Notes: generated by a model from the sequence alone, not told the origin. A DNA stretch of 64,000 nt from Bifidobacterium cebidarum (GCF_009193305.1 NZ_WBVS01000002.1:186001-250000), one strand, 5' to 3'. Positions 7,831 to 17,035 are shown, counted from the stretch's first letter. Numbers and translations: made by a program.

Positions 7831-8844
7831 TTATGCGCGCGGCGGGGCGGTGGTCTCGCGCAGCATCAACGGGGCGTCCGGTTGCTGGAACGCCGGTTCG
7901 ATAGGCTTGCCGGCGATGGCATCCAGCGCCATCTGTGCTGCGGCGGCACCCATGGCAAATGGATTCTGATGCAGCGTGGTCAGGCCAACGGCCTCGGCGA
8001 GGTCCAAATCGTCAAAGCCCACGATGGACACATCCTGAGGCACGCGACGGCCGTACTGGCGCAAGCGGAACAGTGCGGGCAGCGCCATCTGATCGTCCTC
8101 GAAACAGAAGGCGGTCACATCGCCCGGAGCGGTGAGCACCGCGTTCAGCACGGCGCTGGCCTCCATTTCGTTGCGTGGCACCTGCAGATGCGTCACTGTG
8201 ACGCCCGGGTGCGTGGCGGCGGCGTCCAGCAGGCCCTGCAGGCGGGCTTCGGCGCTGTATTTCATGCTGGTCACAATGGTTTCGCCGCCCACAAAAGCAA
8301 TGTGGCGGTGGCCAAGGGCGATGAGGTGCTCGATGGCTGAGCGGGTGGCGGCGCGGTCATCGATGCTGACGCCGGCATCGAAGCCATCGGTGGACGGAAT
8401 GTTGATGCCGATGATCGGTACATGCATGTGCTTCAGCCGCTCGACCTCGGCAGGCTCGATATTGAAGGAACTCACCACCACGGCATCTGCATTGCGGCGC
8501 ACGGGCAGGTCCGCGAAGAACGCTTGGCGCTCGCTGGCGTTGCGCATGGGGTAGGGGACCGTGTCGTAGCCGGCGGGGCGCAGCACTGAGTCGAGACCGG
8601 CGAAGATATTGGCGTTGAACCACGTGGTTATGGTTTCGCTGGCCAGCAGTGCGATGCGGAATGACTGGCCGGATTTCAGGGCGGCCGCCGAGCGGGAGAT
8701 TGAGTAGTCGAGCTTTTCGGCGGCGGCCATCACCTTGTCGCGGGTTTCGGGCAGCACGAGGTCCGGCTTGGCGAACGTGCGGGACACGGTGGATACGGAG
8801 ACGCCAGCTTCGCGCGCCACCGCCTGAATGCTTGCCTTGGTCAT
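7831..8844 (-). CDS. LacI-family transcriptional repressor of the agl/malQ genes
   Basis: A 337-residue regulator. The N-terminal helix-turn-helix is clear (SIQAVAREAGVSVSTVSRTFAKPDLVLPETRDKVMAAAEKLDY), followed by the sugar-binding domain with HLIALGHRHIAFVGG, an EDDQMALPALFRLRQYGRRVPQDVSIVGFDDLDLAEA block and a TLHQNPFAMGAAAAQM segment. The ATG at 8844 was chosen over a start at 8877 because GGAGG lies 6 nt before it. Identical operators lie before this gene and before agl, and a close relative lies before malQ, so autoregulation and control of the flanking alpha-glucan genes are likely. The effector is probably an alpha-glucoside or a product of one. Confidence 0.92.
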   Translation of the reverse strand: MTKASIQAVAREAGVSVSTVSRTFAKPDLVLPETRDKVMAAAEKLDYSISRSAAALKSGQSFRIALLASETITTWFNANIFAGLDSVLRPAGYDTVPYPMRNASERQAFFADLPVRRNADAVVVSSFNIEPAEVERLKHMHVPIIGINIPSTDGFDAGVSIDDRAATRSAIEHLIALGHRHIAFVGGETIVTSMKYSAEARLQGLLDAAATHPGVTVTHLQVPRNEMEASAVLNAVLTAPGDVTAFCFEDDQMALPALFRLRQYGRRVPQDVSIVGFDDLDLAEAVGLTTLHQNPFAMGAAAAQMALDAIAGKPIEPAFQQPDAPLMLRETTAPPRA

Positions 8845-8889
8845 AGCCGTCCTCCGCTCAACGTTTCGCCGCTGCACTAGTCATATTCG

Positions 8890-8903
8890 TGACAACGATA
8901 TCA
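8890..8903. promoter_or_regulatory. LacI-type operator before the regulator gene
   Basis: TGACAACGATATCA lies 46 bp before the regulator start and is identical to the agl operator. This placement suggests autoregulation. Confidence 0.8.
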
Positions 8904-8945
8904 TAGCGGCTGAAACAGGGATTCTGACGGCATCAAACTTTCGGG

Positions 8946-11144
8946 CTACTGGCGTTCGCCGCGCATCACCGCTGCCAACGACCGCACGCGCGGCAGGTCG
9001 AAGACCTCGCCGGTGTGCACCACATGCTCATGCTCGTCGGCCAGCGGCACGCGCCAGTTCGAGTATTCGCTCGAAGTGCCCGGCTGATTCTGCGTGCGAT
9101 GTTCGCCCACGCCATCCACCAATGCGGCCTGCAGCAGCAGGGAAGGCGTATCGGTGAGCATCGCATGCATGGCCTCGACGATTTCCTGAATGTGATTCGG
9201 CACATCGTCCGCCACGGCCTGCTCGATATACCCGCTGGCCACCAGGCGGTTCATCATGGCGGTACGTTCGGCCAGCGCCGAAGCCGCGAATGATTCCACC
9301 GGCTCGCTCAGCAAATGCAACTTCTCGCGCAGCTGCACATGCTCGAAGTTCAGATAGCCGGCAGTGGGCGGCAGATCATGGGTGGTGACTGAGGCCAGGG
9401 CCTGACGCCGGTATTCGCCCGGCTCCTTATACGGGTCGCCGGCGTTCGGCGAATCATCCACGCGGGCGAACCATTCCACGTCGGTGCCGAGCACGCCATG
9501 ATCGGCAAGAATGCGCCGCACGTAATCCGGCACGGTGCCGAGGTCCTCGCCGATCACCATGCCGCCCACGCGCGTGGCCTCGATGGACAGCACACCCAGC
9601 ATCGCCTCGTGGTTGTACATCACGTACGCGCCGTTCTTCGCGCCAAGCCCCTGCGGAATCCACCACAGGCGGAAGAGGCCCAGCACATGATCGATGCGCA
9701 CGGCTCCCGCATGCTCATACATCGAATGCACCATTTCCCGATACACCTGGTATCCGGTGGCCTCCAGCTGGCGTGGATTGAACGGCGGTTGGCCCCAATC
9801 CTGGCCCTGCTGGTTATAGAAGTCCGGCGGGCATCCGACGGTGACCGAGCCGGTGGCGAATCGCTCCGGGTTGGCCCAGGCGTCCGCGCCGAGACCGTGC
9901 ACGCCGACGGCCATGTCTTGCATAAGGCCCAATGCCATGCCATGGCCAAGCGCCGTGCGCTGTGCCTCGTTCACCTGTTCGGCGGCGATCCATTGCAACC
10001 AGCGGTTGAACTCGAAGAGGTCGTGATGCTCGGCTACCAGAGACTGCACGGCCGGGTCGTCGATACGCTTTTCGAAGAACCAACGGTCCTCGCCCCACGG
10101 TGCGCCCCAGATTTCGAAGCACAGGCACCATGTGGCAAAAGAGTCGAGGTCAGGGCCGGCGGTGGCTTTGAAATGCTCGAATTCGAGCTCGCGTTTGTTG
10201 TTGCGGCCGGCGTCGAAGATGAGCCGCAAGGCCGGACGCTTAGCCTCCCAAGCCGCATTGATGTCCATTGGCGTGGATTCATCGTTGCGGGCCGCGACCG
10301 AACCATGCAAGGCGTCCACCTGTGCGCGGACATCGGCCGGCAGGGTGGCGTATTCGGGGATGTCCTGCGGGCGGATGTAGGTCACATTCAGGAATCGGCG
10401 GGATTCCGGCAGATACGGCGAAGGCTCGAGCGGCGGAATCGGGGCACCGGCGTGGATCGGGTTGATCAGCATGAAATCGGCGCCGGACTTTTCGGCGGCG
10501 TCCTGCGCGAGCCGCTTCAGGTCGCCGTAATCGCCGATGCCCCACGATTCGGGAGAGCGTACGGAATACATCTGCACCATCCATCCCCACCGATGATGTT
10601 CCGCCACCGCTTCCGGAACGGGGATGCGTTCGGGGGCGTTGATGATGGTGGTGGCGGCGTGGCGCTCGCCGGCGTCGATGGTGAGCGTGTGATATCCCAT
10701 CGGCAGGTCGGCGTTCAAGGTCAGGTTCAGCCTGCCTGAATTGAGGTCGGGAATAAGGGCGATTGATTCGTAGGCGCTACCGTCTTCCAGGGTGACTGTT
10801 GCGTTGACGTCGGTGTCGGCTGGGCAGTTCAGTTCGATGGTGGTGGGTTTGCCGCAGGTGGTGACTACGGTCGGGTTTAGCAAACGTTTGCTGTTTTCGG
10901 CTTCGATGTGGGTGATGGAACGTTCGATGGCTTCGTCGCTGGAAGCATCGACGTCGAGGGCCTTCAGCACTGCCACCAGTGCTGCGTCGCTGATTTCGGT
11001 ATATACGCCGAGCTGGTCGATGAATGATGTGGCCACGCCTGCGGCCTTGGCGAGCTTGATAAGAGGTCGCGCCAGACGTGCTGGGCTTTCGGTGCGCTGG
11101 TCACTGTGCGAGGATGCTGCTTCATTGCTGCATGCGCCAGTCAT
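8946..11144 (-). CDS. malQ: 4-alpha-glucanotransferase (amylomaltase, GH77)
   Basis: A 732-residue cytoplasmic enzyme that transfers 4-alpha-glucan segments between maltodextrins and releases glucose. It has the long bacterial N-terminal extension (residues 1-150, with a beta-sandwich-like stretch) before the GH77 barrel. Catalytic motifs are visible: RIDHVLGLFRLWWIPQG with the nucleophile Asp, GEDLGTVPDYVR with the acid/base Glu, and TTHDLPPTAGY with the third Asp. The ATG at 11144 was chosen because AAGGAG lies 6 nt before it; the frame continues further upstream without such a signal. A LacI-type operator lies at 11273-11286. The gene is divergent from dnaK. Confidence 0.95.
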   Translation of the reverse strand: MTGACSNEAASSHSDQRTESPARLARPLIKLAKAAGVATSFIDQLGVYTEISDAALVAVLKALDVDASSDEAIERSITHIEAENSKRLLNPTVVTTCGKPTTIELNCPADTDVNATVTLEDGSAYESIALIPDLNSGRLNLTLNADLPMGYHTLTIDAGERHAATTIINAPERIPVPEAVAEHHRWGWMVQMYSVRSPESWGIGDYGDLKRLAQDAAEKSGADFMLINPIHAGAPIPPLEPSPYLPESRRFLNVTYIRPQDIPEYATLPADVRAQVDALHGSVAARNDESTPMDINAAWEAKRPALRLIFDAGRNNKRELEFEHFKATAGPDLDSFATWCLCFEIWGAPWGEDRWFFEKRIDDPAVQSLVAEHHDLFEFNRWLQWIAAEQVNEAQRTALGHGMALGLMQDMAVGVHGLGADAWANPERFATGSVTVGCPPDFYNQQGQDWGQPPFNPRQLEATGYQVYREMVHSMYEHAGAVRIDHVLGLFRLWWIPQGLGAKNGAYVMYNHEAMLGVLSIEATRVGGMVIGEDLGTVPDYVRRILADHGVLGTDVEWFARVDDSPNAGDPYKEPGEYRRQALASVTTHDLPPTAGYLNFEHVQLREKLHLLSEPVESFAASALAERTAMMNRLVASGYIEQAVADDVPNHIQEIVEAMHAMLTDTPSLLLQAALVDGVGEHRTQNQPGTSSEYSNWRVPLADEHEHVVHTGEVFDLPRVRSLAAVMRGERQ

Positions 11145-11272
11145 GGTAACTCCTTGCTTCTCTGCTGCATTGCTCTTCGTTTGCATTACCGCTCGAGGGC
11201 CTCTCTGCGTTGAGGTACCGTCAAAATAGGCAAAGCAATGGTGAAACGTGCTGATATAAAAGTAGCTCAAAT

Positions 11273-11286
11273 TGACAACGATTGCA
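11273..11286. promoter_or_regulatory. LacI-type operator before malQ
   Basis: TGACAACGATTGCA matches 12 of 14 positions of the sites before agl and the LacI gene, and is itself part of the longer palindrome TTGACAACGATTGCAA. It lies about 130 bp before the malQ start. Confidence 0.65.
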
Positions 11287-11328
11287 ATAATGCGGAGTTT
11301 TGGGAAACGGATGAGGTGTCTGTAAAAA

Positions 11329-11410
11329 CATGAGCGTAACATGCTCAACTTTTTGTGAGGAATTTGGGAATAGAACTTGCCATCAGGAAGTTGAGTGATG
11401 TAGGCTCAAG
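11329..11410. promoter_or_regulatory. HAIR-type HspR operators before dnaK
   Basis: Known HAIR elements read CTTGAGT-N7-ACTCAAG. Here GTTGAGT-N7-GCTCAAG lies at 11390-11410, 102 bp before dnaK. A weaker copy, CATGAGC-N7-GCTCAAC, lies at 11329-11349, and a lone CTTGAGC half-site is near 11461. HspR itself is encoded at 15674, so a feedback loop is expected. Apart from these and the malQ operator the 367-bp divergent gap contains no gene. Confidence 0.8.
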
Positions 11411-11511
11411 TTTGGAAGGTTCAAGAACCCACCAAGGAATCTCCAAAGGATTTCCAAGGAACTTGAGCGAGAAACGTAAGAACGAATAACAAACAAAAAG
11501 GAGCACACATT

Positions 11512-13404
11512 ATGGCACGTGCAGTTGGTATCGATTTGGGTACTACGAATTCCTGCATCGCAACGCTGGAAGGTGGCGAGCCCACCGTCATCGTCAACGC
11601 TGAGGGCGCACGCACCACGCCGTCCGTGGTGGCATTCTCCAAGTCCGGCGAAATCCTCGTCGGCGAAGTGGCCAAGCGTCAGGCCGTCACCAACGTTGAC
11701 CGCACTATTTCTTCCGTGAAGCGTCACATGGGCACCGACTGGACCGTCGAGATCGACGGCAAGAAGTGGACCCCTCAGGAGATCTCCGCACAGATCCTGA
11801 TGAAGCTGAAGAGGGACGCCGAGGCCTACCTCGGCGAGCCTGTCACCGACGCCGTCATCACCTGCCCGGCATACTTCAACGACGCCCAGCGTCAGGCAAC
11901 CAAGGACGCCGGCAAGATCGCAGGCCTGAACGTCCTGCGTATCATTAACGAGCCGACCGCGGCTGCTCTGGCCTACGGCCTTGAGAAGGGCAAGGAAGAC
12001 GAGCGCATCCTGGTCTTCGACCTCGGCGGCGGCACCTTCGATGTCTCCCTGCTGGAGATCGGCAAGGATGACGACGGCTTCTCCACCATTCAGGTGCAGG
12101 CCACCAACGGCGACAACCACCTGGGCGGCGACGATTGGGATCAGAAGATCATCGATTGGCTGGTCTCCGAAGTCAAGAACAAGTACGGCGTTGACCTGAG
12201 CAAGGACAAGATCGCTCTGCAGCGTCTGAAGGAAGCCGCTGAGCAGGCGAAGAAGGAACTCTCCTCCTCCACCTCCACTTCCATCTCCATGCAGTACCTG
12301 GCCATGACCCCTGACGGCACCCCGGTGCACCTGGACGAGACCCTGACCCGTGCCCACTTCGAGGAAATGACCTCCGACCTGCTCGGTCGCTGCCGCACCC
12401 CGTTCAACAACGTGCTGCACGACGCCGGCATCTCCGTGTCCGACATCGACCACGTGGTGCTGGTCGGCGGCTCCACCCGTATGCCCGCCGTCAAGGAGCT
12501 CGTCAAGGAGCTCACCGGCGGTAAGGAAGCCAACCAGTCCGTGAACCCGGATGAGGTTGTGGCTGTCGGCGCTGCCGTGCAGTCCGGCGTCATCAAGGGC
12601 GACCGCAAGGACGTGCTGCTCATCGATGTGACCCCGCTTTCCCTCGGCATCGAAACCAAGGGCGGCATCATGACCAAGCTCATCGACCGCAACACCGCCA
12701 TTCCTACCAAGCGTTCCGAGGTCTTCTCCACCGCTGAAGACAACCAGCCGTCCGTGCTGATTCAGGTCTACCAGGGTGAGCGTGAGTTCGCTCGCGACAA
12801 CAAGCCGCTGGGCACCTTCGAGCTGACCGGCATCGCTCCGGCTCCGCGTGGCGTCCCGCAGATCGAGGTCACCTTCGATATTGACGCCAACGGCATCGTG
12901 CACGTCTCCGCCAAGGACAAGGGCACCGGCAAGGAGCAGTCCATGACCATCACCGGTGGCTCCGGCCTGCCGAAGGACGAGATCGATCGTATGGTCAAGG
13001 AAGCCGAGGCTCACGAGGCTGAGGATAAGAAGCGTAAGGAAGAGGCCGAGACCCGCAACCAGGCCGAAGCCTTCGCCTACAGCACCGAGAAGCTCGTCAA
13101 CGACAACAAGGAGAAGCTCTCCGACGACATCGTCAAGGAAGTCACCGAGAAGGTCAACGCTCTGAAGGAATCCCTGAAGGGCGAGGACATTGAGAAGGTC
13201 AAGACCGCTCAGACCGAGCTGATGACCGCCGCCCAGAAGATCGGCCAGGTGCTCTACGCCCAGCAGGGTGCTGAGGGTGCCGCCGGCGCCGCGGCTGGTG
13301 CCGGTGCAGCCGGTGCTTCCGCCGGCTCCGCCTCCTCTTCCTCCGACGATGACACCGTCGAGGCTGAGGTTGTGGACGACGATGACGACAAGGACAACAA
13401 GTGA
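11512..13404 (+). CDS. dnaK: Chaperone protein DnaK (Hsp70)
   Basis: A 630-residue ATP-dependent chaperone that binds unfolded segments and works with DnaJ and GrpE. The nucleotide-binding domain covers residues 1-360, starting [16 protein letters not shown], with [41 protein letters not shown] and the phosphate loop [17 protein letters not shown]. The substrate domain begins after [14 protein letters not shown]. The C-terminal tail is a Gly/Ala stretch followed by acidic residues, as in other actinobacteria. GGAG precedes the ATG at 11512. Stop and the grpE start overlap (TGATG at 13402-13406), so the two are translationally coupled. HAIR operators lie upstream. Confidence 0.98.
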   Translation: MARAVGIDLGTTNSCIATLEGGEPTVIVNAEGARTTPSVVAFSKSGEILVGEVAKRQAVTNVDRTISSVKRHMGTDWTVEIDGKKWTPQEISAQILMKLKRDAEAYLGEPVTDAVITCPAYFNDAQRQATKDAGKIAGLNVLRIINEPTAAALAYGLEKGKEDERILVFDLGGGTFDVSLLEIGKDDDGFSTIQVQATNGDNHLGGDDWDQKIIDWLVSEVKNKYGVDLSKDKIALQRLKEAAEQAKKELSSSTSTSISMQYLAMTPDGTPVHLDETLTRAHFEEMTSDLLGRCRTPFNNVLHDAGISVSDIDHVVLVGGSTRMPAVKELVKELTGGKEANQSVNPDEVVAVGAAVQSGVIKGDRKDVLLIDVTPLSLGIETKGGIMTKLIDRNTAIPTKRSEVFSTAEDNQPSVLIQVYQGEREFARDNKPLGTFELTGIAPAPRGVPQIEVTFDIDANGIVHVSAKDKGTGKEQSMTITGGSGLPKDEIDRMVKEAEAHEAEDKKRKEEAETRNQAEAFAYSTEKLVNDNKEKLSDDIVKEVTEKVNALKESLKGEDIEKVKTAQTELMTAAQKIGQVLYAQQGAEGAAGAAAGAGAAGASAGSASSSSDDDTVEAEVVDDDDDKDNK

Positions 13405-14111
13405 TGTCCGAGTTCAACAAGGACGACTACCTGAACGACCTGCCTGACGCAGACGATTTGGCAGCCTCCTCGGCCTCTTCCGCTCAGGCTCCCTCTGATG
13501 AGGGAGCTGGCGCGTCAAAGTCCGCGACTGAGGGAGAGACCCCGGCGAATGCCGGCGACAAGCAGACTGGCGAAGGCCAGCCCGCTGCTGGTGCTTCTCA
13601 GGCTCCCTCCGACGAGGGAGCCGCTGAGCGCAGCGAAGCCGAGGGAGAGACCCCGGCAAACGCCGACGACACCCTCACCCCCCTTGGCAAGGCCAAGAAG
13701 GAAGCCGCTGAATACCTCGAGGCCCTGCAACGCGAACGTGCGGAGTTCATCAACTACCGTAATCGTGCGGCCAAGGAGCAGGAGCGCTTCCGCCAGCACG
13801 GCATCATCGACGTGCTGACCGCACTGCTGCCGGCCCTCGACGATATCGATCGCATCCGCGAGCACAGCGAGATGGATGATTCCTTCAAGGCTGTGGCCGC
13901 CAAGATCGACAAGGCGTTCGAGAAGTTCGGCGTCGAGAAGTTCGGCGAAAAGGGCGAGGAGTTCGACCCCACCAAGCATGAGGCCATCCTGCACAAGCCG
14001 GACGCCGAGGCTGAGAAGGAAACGGTGGATACCGTGGTCGAAGCCGGCTACCGCATCGGCGACCGCGTCATCCGCGCCGCCCGAGTGGTAGTGGCCTCCC
14101 CCCACAACTGA
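13404..14111 (+). CDS. grpE: Nucleotide exchange factor GrpE
   Basis: A 235-residue exchange factor that releases ADP from DnaK. The C-terminal half is a normal GrpE: a long coiled coil (AKKEAAEYLEALQRERAEFINYRNRAAKEQERFRQHG) then the four-helix/beta region ending GYRIGDRVIRAARVVVAS. The N-terminal ~85 residues are low complexity and hold two related blocks, QAPSDEGAGASKSATEGETP and QAPSDEGAAERSEAEGETP. At DNA level each is a CTCCCTC/GAGGGAG hairpin repeat (13488-13540 and 13603-13650) of a type also found between genes in this window. The start at 13404 overlaps the dnaK stop. Confidence 0.95.
   Translation: MSEFNKDDYLNDLPDADDLAASSASSAQAPSDEGAGASKSATEGETPANAGDKQTGEGQPAAGASQAPSDEGAAERSEAEGETPANADDTLTPLGKAKKEAAEYLEALQRERAEFINYRNRAAKEQERFRQHGIIDVLTALLPALDDIDRIREHSEMDDSFKAVAAKIDKAFEKFGVEKFGEKGEEFDPTKHEAILHKPDAEAEKETVDTVVEAGYRIGDRVIRAARVVVASPHN
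13488..13650. repeat. Two family-C hairpin repeats inside the grpE reading frame
   Basis: GCTCCCTCTGATGAGGGAGC starts at 13488 and GCTCCCTCCGACGAGGGAGC at 13603. Each is followed 20-30 nt later by GAGGGAGAGACCCCGGC. The same layout occurs between genes at 33918-33962 and 56326-56374. The frame stays open through both. Confidence 0.75.
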
Positions 14112-14162
14112 TCCATCCCCCTAAAAGGGACGTTGCAAAAACTGCAGCATGCTGCCGCGTAT

Positions 14163-14382
14163 GCAGTCGGCTTGTCATAACCTTGCCGACTGCATGGCGA
14201 GCATTTATGCAATGGAGTGTGGGGCAGAGAGGGGCATTGCCAGACCGTAAGCTTGGCTATTGCACTGCGTGCAATCGTCGCAGCAAGCTGCTCCCTTCGC
14301 CTATGGACAGTCCACTGGACTGTCCATTAGACGGCTCAGCAGCCTTGAGTGTGTCGGGCGATGCCCCTCTCTGCCCCACACG
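14163..14382. other. Large branched inverted-repeat structure between grpE and dnaJ
   Basis: The 345-bp gap holds no gene. A 25-bp stem joins 14217-14241 with 14357-14381 (one G-U pair, otherwise perfect). Inside lie TTGCAC-TGC-GTGCAA (near 14250), AGCA-AGC-TGCT (near 14284), the perfect 11-bp hairpin ATGGACAGTCC/GGACTGTCCAT (14303-14327) and GGCT-CAGC-AGCC (near 14334). A separate hairpin, TGCAGTCGGC/GCCGACTGCA, precedes it (14163-14194). This could be a structured RNA, a processing or attenuation element, or a miniature inverted-repeat element. I saw no target-site duplication. Confidence 0.7.
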
Positions 14383-14456
14383 GCCCTGAGCTCTTTTTCT
14401 ACTTACTTAATTCTTTAATTTGACACTGTAAAAGCTTTTTAAGAAAGGAGACATGA

Positions 14457-15485
14457 ATGGCTGAGAATGAATGGCTGAACAAAGACTTCTACAAAGTCCT
14501 TGGTGTCTCCAAGGACGCTACTGAAGCTGAAATCACCAAGGCCTACCGCAAGCTGGCCCGTAAGTACCATCCTGATCTGAACAAGACCAAGGAAGCCGAA
14601 GAGAAGTTCAAGGACATCTCCGAAGCCTACGATGTGCTGAGCAATAAGAACGAACGCCAGAAGTACGATGCGATTCGCCAGTTCGGTATGGGTGGCGCTC
14701 GCTTCGCCGGCGGTTCCGGCTCCGGCGGTTTCGATGCTTCCGGTTTCTCCGATATCTTCGGCTCCATGTTCGGTGCTGGTTCCGGCATGGGCGGCAATGG
14801 CTCCCGTATCCGCTTCTCCACGTCGGGCGGTGGCAATCCGAACCTGAACGACATCTTCTCCATGTTCGGTGGTGCCGCCGGCCAAGGTGCTGGCGCCGGC
14901 TTCGGCGGCCAGTCGCCGTACGGCAATGCCGGCGGCTACTCCTATGAGGAGGCCCCGCGTCCTGAAAACGGTGAGGATCGCAACTCCAAGATCAGTTTGA
15001 CGTTGCGTCAGGCGGTCAAGGGCGCCACGGTCTCCCTGTCTGTGGATGGCAAGAAGTTCAAGGCCCATGTACCCGCAGGCGTCAAGGACGGCCAGAAGAT
15101 CAAGCTGGCCGGCAAGGGTAAGCCTGGCATCAACGGTGGCCGTGCAGGCGACTTGTACCTGCATGTCACCGTCAAATCGGATAAGACCTTCTCCATGCGT
15201 GGCTCGGACATCGTGATGGATCTGCCCATCACCATTGGTGAGGCCGTTGCCGGTGGCAAGGTCGAAGCCAAGGATATCGACGGCAACCCGGTCACCTTCA
15301 AGGTGCCTGCAGGCTCGAGTTCCGGTACGGAGATCAAACTGGCCGGGCTCGGTGTCAAGCGTGGCAACCAACCGGGCGACCTGATTGGTCGCGTGCAGAT
15401 CATGGTCCCCGCCAAGCCGGGACTGATGCTCAAGCATGCAGCCAAGGAATTCGACGAAAAGGCCGGCGACTATCTGAGCCGGTGA
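14457..15485 (+). CDS. dnaJ: DnaJ-type co-chaperone without zinc-finger domain
   Basis: A 342-residue J-protein that delivers substrates to DnaK and stimulates its ATPase. The J-domain covers residues 1-75 ([34 protein letters not shown], with HPD). A Gly/Phe-rich region follows to about residue 155 ([25 protein letters not shown]). The C-terminal peptide-binding domains begin [17 protein letters not shown]. The CxxCxGxG repeats of classical DnaJ are absent, so this is a type II (CbpA-like) architecture even though it sits in the dnaK cluster. AAGGAG lies 9 nt before the ATG. The structured gap upstream separates it from grpE. Confidence 0.93.
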   Translation: MAENEWLNKDFYKVLGVSKDATEAEITKAYRKLARKYHPDLNKTKEAEEKFKDISEAYDVLSNKNERQKYDAIRQFGMGGARFAGGSGSGGFDASGFSDIFGSMFGAGSGMGGNGSRIRFSTSGGGNPNLNDIFSMFGGAAGQGAGAGFGGQSPYGNAGGYSYEEAPRPENGEDRNSKISLTLRQAVKGATVSLSVDGKKFKAHVPAGVKDGQKIKLAGKGKPGINGGRAGDLYLHVTVKSDKTFSMRGSDIVMDLPITIGEAVAGGKVEAKDIDGNPVTFKVPAGSSSGTEIKLAGLGVKRGNQPGDLIGRVQIMVPAKPGLMLKHAAKEFDEKAGDYLSR

Positions 15486-15537
15486 TTCCCTTCTCGGCTC
15501 CCTTGTTCTGTCAGGGAACCGAGACGAGATGGGCAGC

Positions 15538-15571
15538 AGAGAGCGGGCTGATATGAGTCTCGCTCTCTTTT
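15538..15571 (+). terminator. Terminator-like hairpin between dnaJ and hspR
   Basis: AGAGAGCG (15538-15545) pairs with CGCTCTCT (15561-15568) and is followed by TTTTCCC. A second hairpin, CTCGGCTCCC/GGGAACCGAG, lies just before it (15493-15523). Transcription may stop here or be reduced before hspR. Confidence 0.6.
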
Positions 15572-15673
15572 CCCGTCTCTTTCCCCACCCTCGGGCGGGG
15601 CGTCTGCCGTAGCCGGCATAGCTCCGACGCAGCAATACGAGGCAGACAAAGCACATAATCAAGGAGGTGCACA

Positions 15674-16264
15674 ATGGCGCGAACAGTGAATCAAATGCGG
15701 CAGTTATATGCCATGTGCGCCACCGCGCTGGTGATGGGCAGAGCTGATTTGGATGGAGCCGACGACGTCGGCTTCGATATCGAACTGCCTATTTTCACCG
15801 TTGGCCAGACCGCCGAGTTGGCCAACATCCATCCACAGACGTTGCGTCAATATGATCGTCTGGGTCTGATTCGCCCGCAGCGCACGGGCGGCGGCGCCCG
15901 TCGCTATTGTCTGCGCGATATCGCCCGTCTGGCTCGAGCGCAGCGCCTGAGCCAGGACGAAGGCATCAATCTTTCCGGCATCGCGCGCATTCTGGAACTC
16001 GAGGAGGAGAATCGCCAGCTGCGCCGCGAGGTCAAACGCATGCAGTCCAGCGGCGAGGAAAGCGTGTTCGCCGCAGGGCGTGACGGCAATATCGTGGAAG
16101 TGCAACGTTCCAACCGTGCCCGCCTGTGGCGTAACGCCATCCATCGCGAAACCCGCGAGCTGCCGGGGCGCCCGGCCGCCGCGGCTTCCCGTTCCGGAGC
16201 CTACGGTAGCGCTGATTCCGATGCCGCCGATGATTCCAAGTCCATGGTCCTCTGGGGCTGGTGA
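15674..16264 (+). CDS. hspR: Heat-shock repressor HspR (MerR family)
   Basis: A 196-residue repressor that binds HAIR elements with DnaK as co-repressor in actinobacteria. The MerR-type winged helix is at residues 38-105: FTVGQTAELANIHPQTLRQYDRLGLIRPQRTGGGARRYCLRDIARLARAQRLSQDEGINLSGIARIL. A short coiled coil follows (LELEEENRQLRREVKRM), then a ~70-residue low-complexity tail. The ~37-residue N-terminal extension is longer than in Streptomyces HspR. AAGGAGG precedes the ATG by 7 nt. HAIR sites before dnaK give a negative feedback circuit. Confidence 0.94.
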   Translation: MARTVNQMRQLYAMCATALVMGRADLDGADDVGFDIELPIFTVGQTAELANIHPQTLRQYDRLGLIRPQRTGGGARRYCLRDIARLARAQRLSQDEGINLSGIARILELEEENRQLRREVKRMQSSGEESVFAAGRDGNIVEVQRSNRARLWRNAIHRETRELPGRPAAAASRSGAYGSADSDAADDSKSMVLWGW

Positions 16265-16363
16265 CCCAACACACAGGAGTCCTGTCTCGCCGGCTTGGTG
16301 CAATGGATGCAGCAATAATTCGGGCCGCGCAATAGCCATATCTAGCCGCGAATGGAGGACACT

Positions 16364-17035
16364 ATGCTGCTCAAAGCCGTGTTTTGGGATCTGGACGGCA
16401 CGCTTATCGATTCGGAGCCACTCTGGCATGACGGCGAGATTGAAATCGCACACGCCAATGGCGGTGAATGGAATGAGGAGCTGGGCTGGATGTGCTCCGG
16501 CACTCCGGTGCCGAATGTGGCCCGCAACATGATCGAGCGCGGTTGCACGCTAAGCGTCGAGGAGATCGACAAGCAGCTCAAGGATTATGTGTTCAATGCC
16601 GAGGTCCGTCGGCTGCCATGGATTCCAGGTGTACGCGAAGTCCTGCATTCGCTGAAGGACGCCGGCGTCCCATCCATGCTGGTCACCACGTCGCCCCGAC
16701 GCATGGCGGAGAACATCATGGCGCAGTCCGAAGGGCTGTTCGCCGGCTACGTATGCGGCGACGATCCATACGAGCACAAGCCGAACCCCGCTCCTTACCT
16801 GGCCGCTGCCGCCAAACTCGGCATTGCCAAGGAAGACATGGCCAAATGCGTGGTATTGGAGGATTCCGCGGTCGGTCTCAAGGCCGGTGCCGCATCCGGA
16901 GCCACGCTGATCGCCCAAACCGGTTGGATTCGCACGGACAACTCCGGCCTTGGCCAGTTCGCCTCCATCGATTCCTATGACGGCATCGATGCCGCTGCGC
17001 TCGATGGTTTCGTGCGTCAACGCCTGGAGGCGTGA
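16364..17035 (+). CDS. HAD-superfamily hydrolase (beta-phosphoglucomutase-like phosphatase)
   Basis: A 223-residue soluble protein. Motif I is KAVFWDLDGTLIDSEPLW (nucleophile Asp and acid Asp). A helical cap follows, with motif II at MLVTTSPRRM and motifs III/IV at EHKPNPAPYLAAAAKLGI and CVVLEDSAVGLKAGAASGATLI. This pattern is that of small-molecule phosphatases and phosphomutases in subfamily IA; the substrate is unknown. The ATG at 16364 was preferred over 16352, because GGAGG at 16354-16358 is placed for the former and overlaps the latter. It follows hspR by 99 bp. Confidence 0.88.
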   Translation: MLLKAVFWDLDGTLIDSEPLWHDGEIEIAHANGGEWNEELGWMCSGTPVPNVARNMIERGCTLSVEEIDKQLKDYVFNAEVRRLPWIPGVREVLHSLKDAGVPSMLVTTSPRRMAENIMAQSEGLFAGYVCGDDPYEHKPNPAPYLAAAAKLGIAKEDMAKCVVLEDSAVGLKAGAASGATLIAQTGWIRTDNSGLGQFASIDSYDGIDAAALDGFVRQRLEA

